Assembly (NCBI GenBank): GCA_009785525.1
Contig: WQWC01000001.1
Location: 177,010 to 241,009, forward strand
Source of the DNA: Oscillospiraceae bacterium
GTDB lineage: Bacteria > Bacillota > Clostridia > Oscillospirales > Oscillospiraceae
DNA length: 64,000 bases
Direction of reading: 5' to 3'
Of the stretch, positions 1-12,524 are shown one piece after another. Below the pieces are notes generated by a model. It did not search any database. It was not told the DNA's origin and saw nothing but the letters and a program-made list of their open reading frames with translations. A program made the position numbers and the translations under genes. Each line of letters starts with the position of its first letter. The stretch's first letter is position 1.

Positions 1-2012
1 TTGTAGACGCCTTCGATGTACTGTTCAACGGTCCTGCCGATAGTGACTTCTTTTTCCATGCCGAGTTTTTTCGCAATTTCGACAACGGCTTCAAAGTCGC
101 TCTTAGACTCGCCAACAGGCTCAATAGCTTTTCTCATGTTCAGCATTGTCTGGAAGTGTTCACCGTCACGGACGCACGGCATGACGTCATCTACTTCAAG
201 GTAGGTGTTCGTCGGCAGTACGATGTCAGCGTAGATACAGTCATTTTCCAGCCACGGATGCTGTGCCAGAACAAACTCGATCTGCGGGTCGCGTATCGTC
301 ATACCGATATCGAAACCATCGCCCCAGCAAGTTTGGCGGCAGGGGGTGTCTGTCCATACCATACGGATCGGAACACCGTCATAATCGACCTTGTAGTAAG
401 TCGATTCGAGATCCCTGTCGTCATGTTTAAGGTTAGGATTATTCTGTGTAGAGCCTTGCAGCATACGGATGTCACCTTTTCTGACCGGATAGTTGTATTT
501 TACCATCTGATCTATAGGCTCTTCCTCATGGCCGCCGGTACCCCAGAAGTTAAGGGTCTTGTCCGTGCCGCACTTGATAGCCTCTTCAATGAGGGTTTTC
601 GGAATAAGCTGTTTACCCCACGCCTGCGGTGTGCCGCGGTGCGGGTTGAATATTCTCTCATGCAATTCGGGGTCTTTATGCTTGATCGTCTCAAACGTAC
701 CCGAATACTCCTGGAAGCCTTTCGACGTGTCGGAGTTCGCGATATCGTATTGCAGCTGATCCCATGTGATGTTCTTAGGCATACCCATGTACGCGATCTG
801 GGCGTGATGCCGTCCCGGCTTACCGAGTCCTTGCATACCGAGCAGGATGACTTCAAGACGTGCAGGCTCTGTGGAATACGGACCCCTTATATAGCCGCCG
901 CCGAAGTAGTGGCCGACTGTTGTGGCTTTTTTCGCCCAGTCTCTTGCCAATGCTTTGATCGTGTAAGACGGAATTCCGCACTTTTCAGAAGCCCATTTCG
1001 GGGTTTTCGGAACACCATCTACTTTACCGAGGACGTACTCTTCCATCTTGTCCATGCCGACAGCATGAGTCGCAACGTACTCTTTGTCGTATGTACCTTC
1101 GGTAACCCAAGTGTAAATGATCGCCAACTGGAGCGCCGCGTCAGTATTCGGAAGAACCGGAATCCACTTGTCGCCATGGATGGCGGCTGAGTAGTTCAGG
1201 TCTGGGCAGATGTAAACTTGCTTAATGCCGCATTCGTTCCAGAAGAACATCAGGCGGCTGGCCATCTGTCCACGGAAGCCCCAAGGCGTAGTCTCAAGGT
1301 CGCCGCCTTGTACTACGAGCAGTTCGGTATTCTCTGTGATATCAACCACAATGTTTTCCGCCGGAGCCATGTTGCCGATAAAGCCTTTGCCCCATACGTG
1401 TTTCGCACCCCAGTACCAGCCTTCCCAGCTGTCCGGGTTTCTTACCTGTTGTGTGAATCCGCCCATTTTGTCCAGCAGCAATGTACTGCAGCCATGCGGG
1501 GCATGAATCAGCTTACTTTCAGAGTGACCGTCGCACTGCAGAAGAATCGCCAGCGGGCCATACTCTTTGTGTACGCGCCTGATTTCAGCCGCGATGAGGT
1601 CTGTCGCCTCGTCCCAGGAGATACGCTCAAACTTGCTTGAGCCGCGGTTTTGCGGATTACGCTCCCCATTAGGGTCCCAGTCCACGCGCTTCATCGGATA
1701 AGGAACACGGTTCGGCGAATAAGCCCTCTTCTTGTATGCCAACCCCCAGGGCGGCGGAACCGATTTGCTGAGCGGCCGCCATTTAACGCCGTTGCGTTCC
1801 ATTTCCCACGCGTTGAAGCTGTCGTAATCATACTTCGAGTCATAATGGAGCGGTCTGATACGGACTACTTTCCCGTCCTTGACATCGACGTGGGCGGGAC
1901 AAGCCCCGAATATGCCGCCGCTTAGGTTGATCGCCTTAACAACAGTCTTGTCGGCGCCCATAGGCGGTGGCTTTGTGCCGGGTACTGCTTTTGCCTTAAT
2001 GTTTTCTGCCAC
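1..2012 (-). CDS. Molybdopterin oxidoreductase, pyrogallol hydroxytransferase (AthL)-like, 3' end outside window
   Basis: Partial gene: 670 codons are visible and the C-terminus lies beyond the left edge. The frame is open from a GTG at 2012 preceded by AGGAGGG (2019-2025). From memory of the Pelobacter AthL sequence, matching stretches include IPYPMKR-type and DPNGERNPQ near residue 115, YERISWDEATD, NPDSWEGW near residue 190 (in AthL the Asp-Ser pair lies at the molybdenum) and IEPVGES near the visible end. The N-terminus has one Cys (GACPAHV) where most DMSO-reductase family members carry a four-Cys 4Fe-4S motif. AthL also lacks that cluster, which sits in its small subunit. Related bis-MGD enzymes include gut catechol dehydroxylases and acetylene hydratase. 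The substrate is unknown. No Tat signal is visible, so it is probably cytoplasmic. A partner iron-sulfur subunit would be expected beyond the left edge. Confidence 0.85.
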   Translation of the reverse strand, partial: MAENIKAKAVPGTKPPPMGADKTVVKAINLSGGIFGACPAHVDVKDGKVVRIRPLHYDSKYDYDSFNAWEMERNGVKWRPLSKSVPPPWGLAYKKRAYSPNRVPYPMKRVDWDPNGERNPQNRGSSKFERISWDEATDLIAAEIRRVHKEYGPLAILLQCDGHSESKLIHAPHGCSTLLLDKMGGFTQQVRNPDSWEGWYWGAKHVWGKGFIGNMAPAENIVVDITENTELLVVQGGDLETTPWGFRGQMASRLMFFWNECGIKQVYICPDLNYSAAIHGDKWIPVLPNTDAALQLAIIYTWVTEGTYDKEYVATHAVGMDKMEEYVLGKVDGVPKTPKWASEKCGIPSYTIKALARDWAKKATTVGHYFGGGYIRGPYSTEPARLEVILLGMQGLGKPGRHHAQIAYMGMPKNITWDQLQYDIANSDTSKGFQEYSGTFETIKHKDPELHERIFNPHRGTPQAWGKQLIPKTLIEEAIKCGTDKTLNFWGTGGHEEEPIDQMVKYNYPVRKGDIRMLQGSTQNNPNLKHDDRDLESTYYKVDYDGVPIRMVWTDTPCRQTCWGDGFDIGMTIRDPQIEFVLAQHPWLENDCIYADIVLPTNTYLEVDDVMPCVRDGEHFQTMLNMRKAIEPVGESKSDFEAVVEIAKKLGMEKEVTIGRTVEQYIEGVY

Positions 2013-2064
2013 TTGATTCCCTCCTATTCTGCAATTTCTTATAAAAATTGATGCTATGTTAACA

Positions 2065-2128
2065 ATTATAACGTCATTCACAACATAAAGGAAGAAAAAA
2101 ATTTTTATCGTATTCGCTATGGTGATAA
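2065..2128 (-). promoter_or_regulatory. Putative LysR-dependent promoter of the AthL-like gene
   Basis: Reading on the minus strand there is a good -10 (TATAAT, 2065-2070) but a poor -35 (TTCCTT, 2088-2093). Upstream is the inverted repeat TTATC-N14-GATAA (2105-2128), centred about 58 bases before the expected transcript start. Weak -35 plus an upstream dyad is typical of LysR-activated promoters. The assignment to the adjacent LysR protein is inference. Confidence 0.45.
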
Positions 2129-2143
2129 ATTTTATTTATAGAA

Positions 2144-3073
2144 CTATAAGGATTCTTTATAGAGCGACAACACAACTTCTTTGAATATTTTAAACGCCGT
2201 AGCCTTTATATCTTTCTTCCAGGCGAAAACAGTCGTGATCTCAGCGTCTTTGCCGCTTATCGGGAATGTTATCACATCAGGGCGCTGGTACAAGTACCCC
2301 AGTTCCCCAGGAAGAATGGCAACGCCGATGCCGGCATTTACTGACAGAACAACCGATTCGGCACGGTTGTAGTAATTTATTATACGCGGCTTTATATCGC
2401 GGTTTTTGCATATAAGCCTGATCTGGCTCGCCAATATGCCCGATTGCGGAACCGAGACGAACGGGTACATCTCCACAGTTGACCAGTCGTTTAAGTCAAT
2501 GGTATCGGCAATATTCTTGTTGACAAACACCTCAAGCCTCCCGCGATGTATGATCTCATGCGAGTATTCGTCATTATCGGGTATCATTGGCCGTGCCGCA
2601 AAGTAAAAATCATGGTCACCCTGCTGTAGTGAGCGGATAAGCTCTGCCCCTTCTAAAAGGTCGATATCCGCCTGAATATGGGGGTGCATCTCGTAAAGCT
2701 TGCTCAAACAATTGCAAAGCTGATACGATGCGTATGACAGCGCCGCGATACGTATATGCCCAAGCTGGCCCTTCGCCATGTTTTGAATGCGGTTCTCCGC
2801 AGTTGAGGATATTTCCAATATTTGGGATATGTAGCTGAGAAATTCCTCACCTTCAGCCGTGAGCGAAACTTCATGGCTGGAGCGATTTATCAGCTTCACA
2901 CCAAGTTCTGCTTCCAGCTTTTTGATATGATGACTGACAGCGGGCTGGGTAATGAAATACTGCTCCGCCGTCCGCGAAAAATTCAGCGTGCGCGCCAATG
3001 AAGCAAATAAATTAAGACGAAGCATATCCAAACCCATCACCCCTTTCACCATATCACTAATAATAACAGACAT
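2144..3073 (-). CDS. LysR-family transcriptional regulator
   Basis: 309 residues. An N-terminal winged helix-turn-helix (about residues 17-75, with FSRTAEQYFITQPAVSHHIK) is followed by a type 2 periplasmic-binding-like effector domain (about 105-300). The start at 3073 has GAGGA five bases upstream. The family consensus would begin near MLRLNLF at 3025, and inner starts at 3037 or 3025 are possible, so the first 16 residues are uncertain. It lies 131 bases upstream of the AthL-like gene on the same strand and divergent from the membrane protein at 3189. By family habit it should sense a substrate or intermediate and activate one or both neighbours. The ligand is unknown. Confidence 0.9.
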   Translation of the reverse strand: MSVIISDMVKGVMGLDMLRLNLFASLARTLNFSRTAEQYFITQPAVSHHIKKLEAELGVKLINRSSHEVSLTAEGEEFLSYISQILEISSTAENRIQNMAKGQLGHIRIAALSYASYQLCNCLSKLYEMHPHIQADIDLLEGAELIRSLQQGDHDFYFAARPMIPDNDEYSHEIIHRGRLEVFVNKNIADTIDLNDWSTVEMYPFVSVPQSGILASQIRLICKNRDIKPRIINYYNRAESVVLSVNAGIGVAILPGELGYLYQRPDVITFPISGKDAEITTVFAWKKDIKATAFKIFKEVVLSLYKESL

Positions 3074-3188
3074 GCAGTCCTCATTGCAAGGTTTTTTAAT
3101 AAGTATGCGGGTATTTTTACCAAAAGGCTATATAAAAGTGCTTGAATATTTTACTGGGGCGTGATAAGTTAATTAAAACTTTGAACGG

Positions 3189-3890
3189 ATGCGTAACGAA
3201 TTGAAAGAGACGTTGATAGAATCTTTGCGGAATCAAAGGTTAATCAGGCGCGGCATTGTTTATGTGCTGGGGTACTTTATCATGGCGCTCGGCGTGGCAT
3301 TCGCTATCAACGCAGACTTGGGCATTACACCGGTGTCTTCAACGCCGTATGTTATCAGCCTGATTCTCGGGCGGTATCCGGGCCTTTTAATAGCCATGTT
3401 TTTCTGTTTCTTGATTTTGATACAATTCGCCCTGTTGCGCAGAAAATTTAAGTTAATCAGCCTCACGCAGATCATACCCGCTTTCCTGTTCGGGTATTTT
3501 GTGGACTTGGCGATAATGTTGCTCGGCGATTTTATGATCCCCACATACGCGGGACGGCTTGTTATGCTGGCTATTAGCACAACGCTTGTCGCCTGGTCGA
3601 TTATTTTGGTTATTGACGCCAATTTTGCAAATCTGCCGGCGATGAATCTGTCCTTGACAATTACACAGGTAATGCCAGATCATAAATACCTCGGCAAATT
3701 CCATATTACTAAGATGATGACCGATATCACATACGTGACTATCGCCGTCATCCTTTCTTTTATATTCATGGGTGAACTGTCCGGCGTGCGCGAGGGTACG
3801 GTTATTACAGCCATATTTGTCGGAAGAAGCATTCCCTGCCTCAGAAAACTTACTGAGCCTGTTCTTCGCAAAATTGGACTGTACTTTTAA
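3189..3890 (+). CDS. YczE/YitT-like integral membrane protein (DUF6198 type)
   Basis: 233 residues with about five or six hydrophobic segments. The first includes GYFIMALGVAFAINADLGITPVSS, the signature region of the YczE/YyaS/YitT group, whose function is not established. The gene is divergent from the LysR gene (115-base gap) and is followed by another multi-spanning protein at 3977. There is no clear ribosome site, but 3189 is the first in-frame ATG after stops. It may be part of the LysR-controlled unit as a transporter or membrane partner. That is inference from context only. Confidence 0.75.
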   Translation: MRNELKETLIESLRNQRLIRRGIVYVLGYFIMALGVAFAINADLGITPVSSTPYVISLILGRYPGLLIAMFFCFLILIQFALLRRKFKLISLTQIIPAFLFGYFVDLAIMLLGDFMIPTYAGRLVMLAISTTLVAWSIILVIDANFANLPAMNLSLTITQVMPDHKYLGKFHITKMMTDITYVTIAVILSFIFMGELSGVREGTVITAIFVGRSIPCLRKLTEPVLRKIGLYF

Positions 3891-3899
3891 AAAAAATCC

Positions 3900-3947
3900 T
3901 TGCAAAAGTTGAATCAGATTGCTATACTGCAATTCTGTGCAATTCTG
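3900..3947 (+). promoter_or_regulatory. Promoter with tandem 10-base repeat at the start site
   Basis: TTGCAA (3900-3905), a 17-base spacer and TATACT (3923-3928) make a good sigma-A promoter for the gene at 3977. It is followed at once by two perfect tandem copies of TGCAATTCTG (3928-3937, 3938-3947), which cover the expected transcription start and could be an operator. Confidence 0.5.
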
Positions 3948-3976
3948 TATTTAAATTACGTTTAGGGAGAGGAAAC

Positions 3977-5395
3977 ATGGATTCATTACAAAAAAAGTAC
4001 ACAGCATCCACATATTTCAAGTTTTTTATTTTGCCTTTGATAGGCATATTCGCGTTTTTTATTGACATTCCGATGGTGGAATACACCGTTATGGGCTTCA
4101 CAATGGGCGCAAGATCTACGATTATGATAAATCACCTGACCGGCCTGATACGCGCACTATTATGGGACGGAAGTCTGAGCGTCATGCCATTTGTGATCCT
4201 GGCAATAGCGCTGTACGGAGTTGTGGATCTTATACTGCGCCGCAAAAAACATTTCGCGAATACTTTGGGCAAGGTTTTCGCGGTGATAAAATGCATCGGT
4301 GTTGTATTCATTATTTTTGCGGTTTTTGAAATCGGCCCCGCGGTATTGCATGAGCCTCAGCAAGCCCTCGCCACCGCCTCCGGTGACCCCCGCAGCATCG
4401 CAGGGTTCGTGATGAACGGCGTTTTGATAACCATCACTATAAGCATACCTCTGGCCGCGATGTTCTTGCCGTTTTTGCTCAATTACGGCTTGGTCGAACT
4501 CGTCGGCGTTTTGGTACGGCCTATTATGCGGCCGTTATTCAAGCTTCCGGGCCGCAGCGCCGTTATCCTTGTCAGCGCGTTGCTGGGCAATTTCTCGGTG
4601 GCGCATATCGCCGTTGATGATGAGTATCACAAGGGACAGATGACCGAAAAAGAAGCGCTTACAATATGTACCGGATTCTGCTCATCCTCTATCGCGTTTA
4701 TGATGGTACTTGCCACCAACGCCGGTATAATCGACAACTACTGGAACGCCTATGTCTGGTCATCTTTCCTGATGATAATACTTATTACGCTGATCGGCGT
4801 ACGTATTTTCCCGCTCTCCCGATTAAGGGACGGCTTTGCCCCGGGGATTACCCCTCAGCCTGAAAAAGTATACAAGCAAAAGCTGTTCAGAAACGCGCTT
4901 GCCGAAGGCTTGGCAGTCTCCAAATCTGCGGATAATCCTATCAAGGGAATCGCGCACATAATGAAAGCTACAGTCGGCGTGCTCGCCGCGATTATCATGG
5001 GTGCCGGGTTTTCGACATCGGTCGGAATGCTGCTATATCTGTTCACGCCGATATTCGAGTGGATTGGCGTAATTTTCCGCCCGATTATGATGCTTGTGCA
5101 AATACCGGCAAACGAAGTTGTGACAGCTTCGACAGGTGCCGCGTTCTCACTGCTGGAAGTTTCTATTCCCTCCATGCTCGTCATGGCGGGTGATTGGTCG
5201 TATCACATCCGCTACATGATGGCGGTAGTACCGATAACATCGGTTATCTTCCTCGGCAGTTTCGTACCCAGTTTAATCAGCACTAACCTGCCGGTCAAAT
5301 TCTGGCATCTGATGGTGATTTGGGTCGAACGCATGATTTTATCGGTACTCTTCGCTGGTCTCTTCGCCCTGTTGCTGTTCGGAATACCGGGCTGA
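3977..5395 (+). CDS. YjiH-type membrane protein with nucleoside-recognition (Gate) domains
   Basis: 472 residues and about ten membrane segments. The halves around residues 150-260 and 330-460 have the Gate-domain look (PLAAMFLPFLLNYGLVELVG; PANEVVTASTGAAFSLLEV). The family is found as uncharacterised YjiH-like transporters and shares the fold of nucleoside transporters and spore-maturation SpmA/B. The start at 3977 follows GGGAGAGGAAAC. It has its own promoter at 3900. Next to the AthL-like gene and LysR, it may move the substrate or product of that pathway, but the sequence does not show this. Confidence 0.8.
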   Translation: MDSLQKKYTASTYFKFFILPLIGIFAFFIDIPMVEYTVMGFTMGARSTIMINHLTGLIRALLWDGSLSVMPFVILAIALYGVVDLILRRKKHFANTLGKVFAVIKCIGVVFIIFAVFEIGPAVLHEPQQALATASGDPRSIAGFVMNGVLITITISIPLAAMFLPFLLNYGLVELVGVLVRPIMRPLFKLPGRSAVILVSALLGNFSVAHIAVDDEYHKGQMTEKEALTICTGFCSSSIAFMMVLATNAGIIDNYWNAYVWSSFLMIILITLIGVRIFPLSRLRDGFAPGITPQPEKVYKQKLFRNALAEGLAVSKSADNPIKGIAHIMKATVGVLAAIIMGAGFSTSVGMLLYLFTPIFEWIGVIFRPIMMLVQIPANEVVTASTGAAFSLLEVSIPSMLVMAGDWSYHIRYMMAVVPITSVIFLGSFVPSLISTNLPVKFWHLMVIWVERMILSVLFAGLFALLLFGIPG

Positions 5396-5469
5396 CGCAT
5401 TTGATTGCACTACAAGGGCTGGCGCACCTGAACCGGTTGCGGCGGCCCTTGTTTATTGAAATATTTTTG

Positions 5470-5499
5470 TTGAGTTCACTACCTAAAATATGCTATAAT
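5470..5499 (+). promoter_or_regulatory. Promoter of the GNAT-glycolysis operon
   Basis: TTGAGT (5470-5475), an 18-base spacer and a perfect TATAAT (5494-5499). The ribosome site AAGGAGG for the first gene begins 20 bases later. No second promoter is obvious before pgk, so the whole unit to eno probably starts here. Confidence 0.6.
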
Positions 5500-5530
5500 G
5501 ATAAGCCAATCAACACATAAGGAGGCGCTT

Positions 5531-6034
5531 ATGGAATTTCACATACGCCCTGTAAAACCTAGCGATGCGGCTGGGATAAACGAACTCAGACGTATGACTG
5601 GAGTGCTTGAAAACATACGTAGCATACCTTCGGAACGTATCAAGCGGAACGAAGATGGTATCGCTAACATGCCCGAAAATATGCATTCATTTGTGGCTAT
5701 TTCGGAAGATAATAGCGGCAATGAAATCATACTCGGCATCGCAGGGTTGTATGTGTCCGCAGGGCATCGGCAACGACACAGTGCGGGTATTGGAATGGCG
5801 GTGCATACAAACTTTCAGGGAATGGGCATCGGTACTAAGCTTATGCAAACGCTTCTGGATATCGCCGATAATTGGCTGATGCTTGTACGAGTCGAACTCA
5901 CTGTTTATGTTGACAATGAAAAAGCCATTGCATTATATAAAAAGTTTGGATTTTCTGTGGAAGGGACAATGAAAAAAGCTTCTATCAGAAACGGAACTTA
6001 TATGGATGAATTAATGATGGCTCGTGTAAAATAA
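5531..6034 (+). CDS. GNAT-family N-acetyltransferase
   Basis: 167 residues. The start at 5531 is chosen over 5498 because AAGGAGG (5519-5525) precedes it. The acetyl-CoA loop is seen as QGMGIGTKL, and the C-terminal [18 protein letters not shown] is typical of RimI/PhnO-like acetyltransferases. The substrate is not predictable. It is the first gene after the promoter at 5470 and is followed 34 bases later by pgk. Confidence 0.85.
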   Translation: MEFHIRPVKPSDAAGINELRRMTGVLENIRSIPSERIKRNEDGIANMPENMHSFVAISEDNSGNEIILGIAGLYVSAGHRQRHSAGIGMAVHTNFQGMGIGTKLMQTLLDIADNWLMLVRVELTVYVDNEKAIALYKKFGFSVEGTMKKASIRNGTYMDELMMARVK

Positions 6035-6068
6035 TAGTATTAAACTACATTGCAAAATGGAGGCTCTT

Positions 6069-7274
6069 ATGATTTCGGACAATACAATAAACAAAAAATC
6101 CGTAACTGATATCGACGTAAAGGGTAAAAAGGTTCTGTTACGCTGCGATTTCAACGTGCCGCTTGACAAAGCCACGCATACAATCACAGACGAAGGACGG
6201 ATAACCGCTTCCCTGCCCACTATCAATTATTTGTTGAATGAAGGTGCCTGCGTTATCGCCTGCTCACATCTCGGTCGCCCAAAGGGTGAACGGAAGCCAG
6301 AACTCTCGCTGGCTCCAGTTGCAGTCCGATTGTCTGCGCTTCTCGGGAAACCTGTCAAAATGGCTCGGGACGTTATAGGGGACGACGCAACCAAGCTAGC
6401 GAATGAGCTTCGACCTGGGGAGATAATCCTGCTTGAAAATCTGCGCTATCATAAGGAAGAAGAGCAGAACGACCCAGCATTTGCAAAATCCCTGGCCAAC
6501 ATGGCCGATATATTTGTGTCGGACGCTTTCGGCACCGTTCACCGTGCGCATGGTTCAACCGAGGGCTTGTCCCATTATCTGCCCGCCGTGGCGGGATTAC
6601 TGCTGCAAAAAGAGCTGCTTCACTTAGGCGGCGCGATTTCCAACCCCGCCCGCCCGCTTGTGGCGATACTCGGCGGTTCTAAAGTCTCTGACAAACTTGC
6701 AGTGATTGAAAATCTGCTTGAAAAAGCGGACACCCTGCTCATCGGCGGCGGGATGGCGTATACGTTCATCAAGGCGCAGGGCGGGAAAATCGGCAACTCG
6801 CTCTGTGAGGATGATAAGCTTGAATATGCCAATAAAATGCTGGATATAGCAAAATCACGCGGGGTTAGTCTCCTGCTTCCGCCTGATACAATTGCGGCGG
6901 CGGAGTTTTCAAATGACGCCGAACCTGTGACTGTAGACAGCTATGATATCCCAGACGGGTACATGGGCCTTGATATCGGGCCGCAATCTGCTGCGCTGTA
7001 CGCCGAGGCGATAGCAAACGCCGGAACTGTTATCTGGAACGGCCCGATGGGCGTGTTTGAGTTTGCTAAATTCGCCGAGGGCACCAAAGCTCTCGCCGAA
7101 GCGATTGCCGATTCTGACGCGGTGTCAGTCATCGGCGGCGGGGACTCTGCCGCCGCAGTTCGCGTATTTGGTCTTGATGACAAGATAACCCACATATCAA
7201 CCGGCGGTGGGGCTTCTCTTGAATTCTTGGAGGGCAAAACACTCCCGGGAATCGCCTGCTTGTTGGATGCGTGA
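6069..7274 (+). CDS. pgk: Phosphoglycerate kinase
   Basis: 401 residues, full length. It transfers phosphate from 1,3-bisphosphoglycerate to ADP in glycolysis (cytoplasm). CDFNVPL near residue 22 and the substrate loop SHLGRPKG are present, as are GGSKVSDK near 200 and the nucleotide-site GGGDSAAA near 360. The start at 6069 is preferred because GGAGG (6059-6063) lies just before it. The ATG at 6057 would overlap that site. tpiA follows after a gap of 11 bases. gapA is not next to it, although many Firmicutes have gapA-pgk-tpiA-gpmI-eno. Confidence 0.97.
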   Translation: MISDNTINKKSVTDIDVKGKKVLLRCDFNVPLDKATHTITDEGRITASLPTINYLLNEGACVIACSHLGRPKGERKPELSLAPVAVRLSALLGKPVKMARDVIGDDATKLANELRPGEIILLENLRYHKEEEQNDPAFAKSLANMADIFVSDAFGTVHRAHGSTEGLSHYLPAVAGLLLQKELLHLGGAISNPARPLVAILGGSKVSDKLAVIENLLEKADTLLIGGGMAYTFIKAQGGKIGNSLCEDDKLEYANKMLDIAKSRGVSLLLPPDTIAAAEFSNDAEPVTVDSYDIPDGYMGLDIGPQSAALYAEAIANAGTVIWNGPMGVFEFAKFAEGTKALAEAIADSDAVSVIGGGDSAAAVRVFGLDDKITHISTGGGASLEFLEGKTLPGIACLLDA

Positions 7275-7285
7275 AAGGAGAGTCT

Positions 7286-8065
7286 ATGAATATAAAATAC
7301 AGACAAACGATTATCGCTGGGAACTGGAAAATGAATACACTTGCTTCCGGCGCGAAATCTTACGCAAATGCGCTTTGCCCGCTCATCCCCGGTTTTTACG
7401 CGTGGTGCAATGTTGTGATCTGCGCGCCATTTACGTCGATTCACGCCGTGGTGCATGCATTTAAAGGCAACAAAGTCTCTGCCGGGGCGCAGAATATGAG
7501 TGAGCATAAATCTGGGGCGTATACCGGCGAAGTCTCCGGCGAACAGCTGCGCGACATCGGCGCGGAGTATGTCATCATCGGTCACAGCGAACGCAGACAG
7601 CTTTATGGCGAAACCGATGAATCGGTCAACAGTAAAATACTCGCCGCTTTAGAAGTTCCACTTCACCCGATCCTGTGCGTTGGCGAGAGTCTTGAAGAGC
7701 GGGAATCAGGTGTTACGACCAATATTGTCTCCGCGCAGATTAAAAATGCGCTTGCCAGTGTGCCGGACTCGGAGATCAGCCGAGTTGTTGTCGCGTATGA
7801 GCCTATTTGGGCAATCGGCACCGGGAAAACCGCCTCGCCGGAAGACGCGCAGGATACCTGCCGTGAAATACGCGCTGTTTTGGCAAATCTATACGACGCA
7901 GAACTTGCCCAACGCATTTCGATACTTTATGGCGGCTCAATGAACGAAAAAAATGCGGCGGAGCTATTGGCCCAGCCTGATATTGACGGCGGGCTTGTCG
8001 GCGGCGCGTCGCTGAATCCCACCGCATTCGCGGAGATAATCAACGCCGCAAAGGGAGGCCTTTGA
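7286..8065 (+). CDS. tpiA: Triose-phosphate isomerase
   Basis: 259 residues. It interconverts dihydroxyacetone phosphate and glyceraldehyde 3-phosphate. Catalytic Lys is in GNWKMN, His in IIGHSERR and Glu in AYEPIWAIGTGK, with the phosphate loop GGSMNEKN near the C-terminus. The start at 7286 has AAGGAG six bases upstream. The upstream GTG at 7271 overlaps the pgk stop and is rejected. gpmI begins at the very next base. Confidence 0.97.
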   Translation: MNIKYRQTIIAGNWKMNTLASGAKSYANALCPLIPGFYAWCNVVICAPFTSIHAVVHAFKGNKVSAGAQNMSEHKSGAYTGEVSGEQLRDIGAEYVIIGHSERRQLYGETDESVNSKILAALEVPLHPILCVGESLEERESGVTTNIVSAQIKNALASVPDSEISRVVVAYEPIWAIGTGKTASPEDAQDTCREIRAVLANLYDAELAQRISILYGGSMNEKNAAELLAQPDIDGGLVGGASLNPTAFAEIINAAKGGL

Positions 8066-9591
8066 ATGAAAACTCCCGCTGTTATGATAATTCTGGACGG
8101 ATATGCCCTGTCTGATTCCGACACCGGCAACGCGATAGCAGTCGCCGATACGCCGGTTCTTGACAAACTTTTCAGCGATTGCCCTCACACAACGCTTGCT
8201 GCGTCCGGTGTGGACGTCGGCCTGCCAGACGGACAAATCGGCAACAGCGAGGTCGGCCACATGAACATCGGGGCAGGAAGAATCGTGTATCAAGACTTGC
8301 CCCGGATATCCCACGAGATCGAAAGCGGCGATTTCTATAATAACGAAGCGCTTATCGGCGCGGTGGAATCCGCTGTTACATCCGGCGGCGCGCTGCATCT
8401 TATGGGGCTTGTTTCGTCCGGCGGTGTGCACAGTCATATTGAACATCTTTTCGGCCTTATTGAACTCGCCCGGCGGCACAACGTTGAAAAACTTTTCATA
8501 CACTGCTTTACCGACGGGCGCGACGTTCCGCCGAATTCCGGCAAATCGTCAATCGAAGCGCTTCTGGATAAATGCCGTGAACTTGGCGTTGGGCGCGTCG
8601 CCACTGTAATCGGCAGGTTTTACGCGATGGATCGTGATAATCGTTGGAGGCGTGTAGAGGCCGCGTATAACGCGATGGTATACGGCAAGGGCGAGTTTGA
8701 ACCGGACCCTGTCTGTGCAATGCAATTATCATACGATGCTGGAATTACTGATGAATTTGTCAAGCCCGTCATCTGCACCCGTGACGGCATGATAAAAGCG
8801 GGCGACTCCGTTATATTCTTCAATTTCCGTGCGGACAGAGCCAGACAGATCACCCGTGCGTTTATTGAGCGGAATTTTTCAGGATTCAACCGAAAAAACG
8901 GCTGGTTCCCCGTAACCTTTGTCAGCATGACTCAGTATGACGAGACGCTTGACATCCCGGTCGCTTATCCTCCCGATATGCCGGAGCATACTCTTGGCGA
9001 GATTATCAGCTCTGCGGGACTTCATCAGCTGCGAATAGCGGAAACGGAAAAATATGCACATGTCACATTCTTCTTCAACGGCGGCCGCGAGGAGCCTTTT
9101 CCGGGCGAGGAACGGATACTAGTCCCCTCTCCCGCCGAGTTTGCGACTTATGACCTGATTCCGGAAATGAGCGCCTATAAAGCGGCTGACGCCGCGTGTG
9201 CTGAAATTCTCAGCGGTAAGCATGACGTTGTCATCATCAACTTCGCCAACTGCGACATGGTCGGCCACACCGGCGATTTCGCCGCCACAGTCAAAGCTGT
9301 CGAAACTGTTGATACATGTGTCGGCAAGATAAAAAACGCGGTTGACCAGGTGGGCGGACTCCTCATCGTCACATCAGATCACGGCAATGCGGAGACGATG
9401 CTTTTAGACGATGGTATGTCCATAAACACCGCGCACAGCATGAATCCCGTGCCGTTTATCATTTCAGGTACGTATGCAGCCCTGCACCCTGGGCGGCTCG
9501 CCGATATCGCACCGACACTGCTGGAGCTGCTGGGGCTGGAACAGCCCGAAACGATGACCGGACAATCGTTGATTATGAAGGGAGCTGAATA

Positions 9592-9592
<1 letters not shown>
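8066..9592 (+). CDS. gpmI: 2,3-bisphosphoglycerate-independent phosphoglycerate mutase
   Basis: 508 residues. It converts 3-phosphoglycerate to 2-phosphoglycerate using two metal ions (Mn type in Firmicutes). Motifs: MIILDGYALSD at the N-terminus, the phosphoserine loop GNSEVGHMNIGAGR near residue 60, CFTDGRDVPP, and metal-site NCDMVGHTG and TSDHGNAE in the C-terminal half. GGGAGG lies in the end of tpiA. The stop codon (TAA, 9590-9592) shares one base with the start of the next gene, implying translational coupling. Confidence 0.97.
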
Positions 9593-12492
<2,900 letters not shown>

Positions 12493-12524
12493 TATCCTGT
12501 AATCAAACGAGGGGGAATTGAACA

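Noticed and set aside
156..1190. 344-codon plus-strand open frame
   Set aside because: It is antisense to the AthL-like gene, whose minus-strand frame is open for 670 codons with recognisable motifs and a ribosome site.
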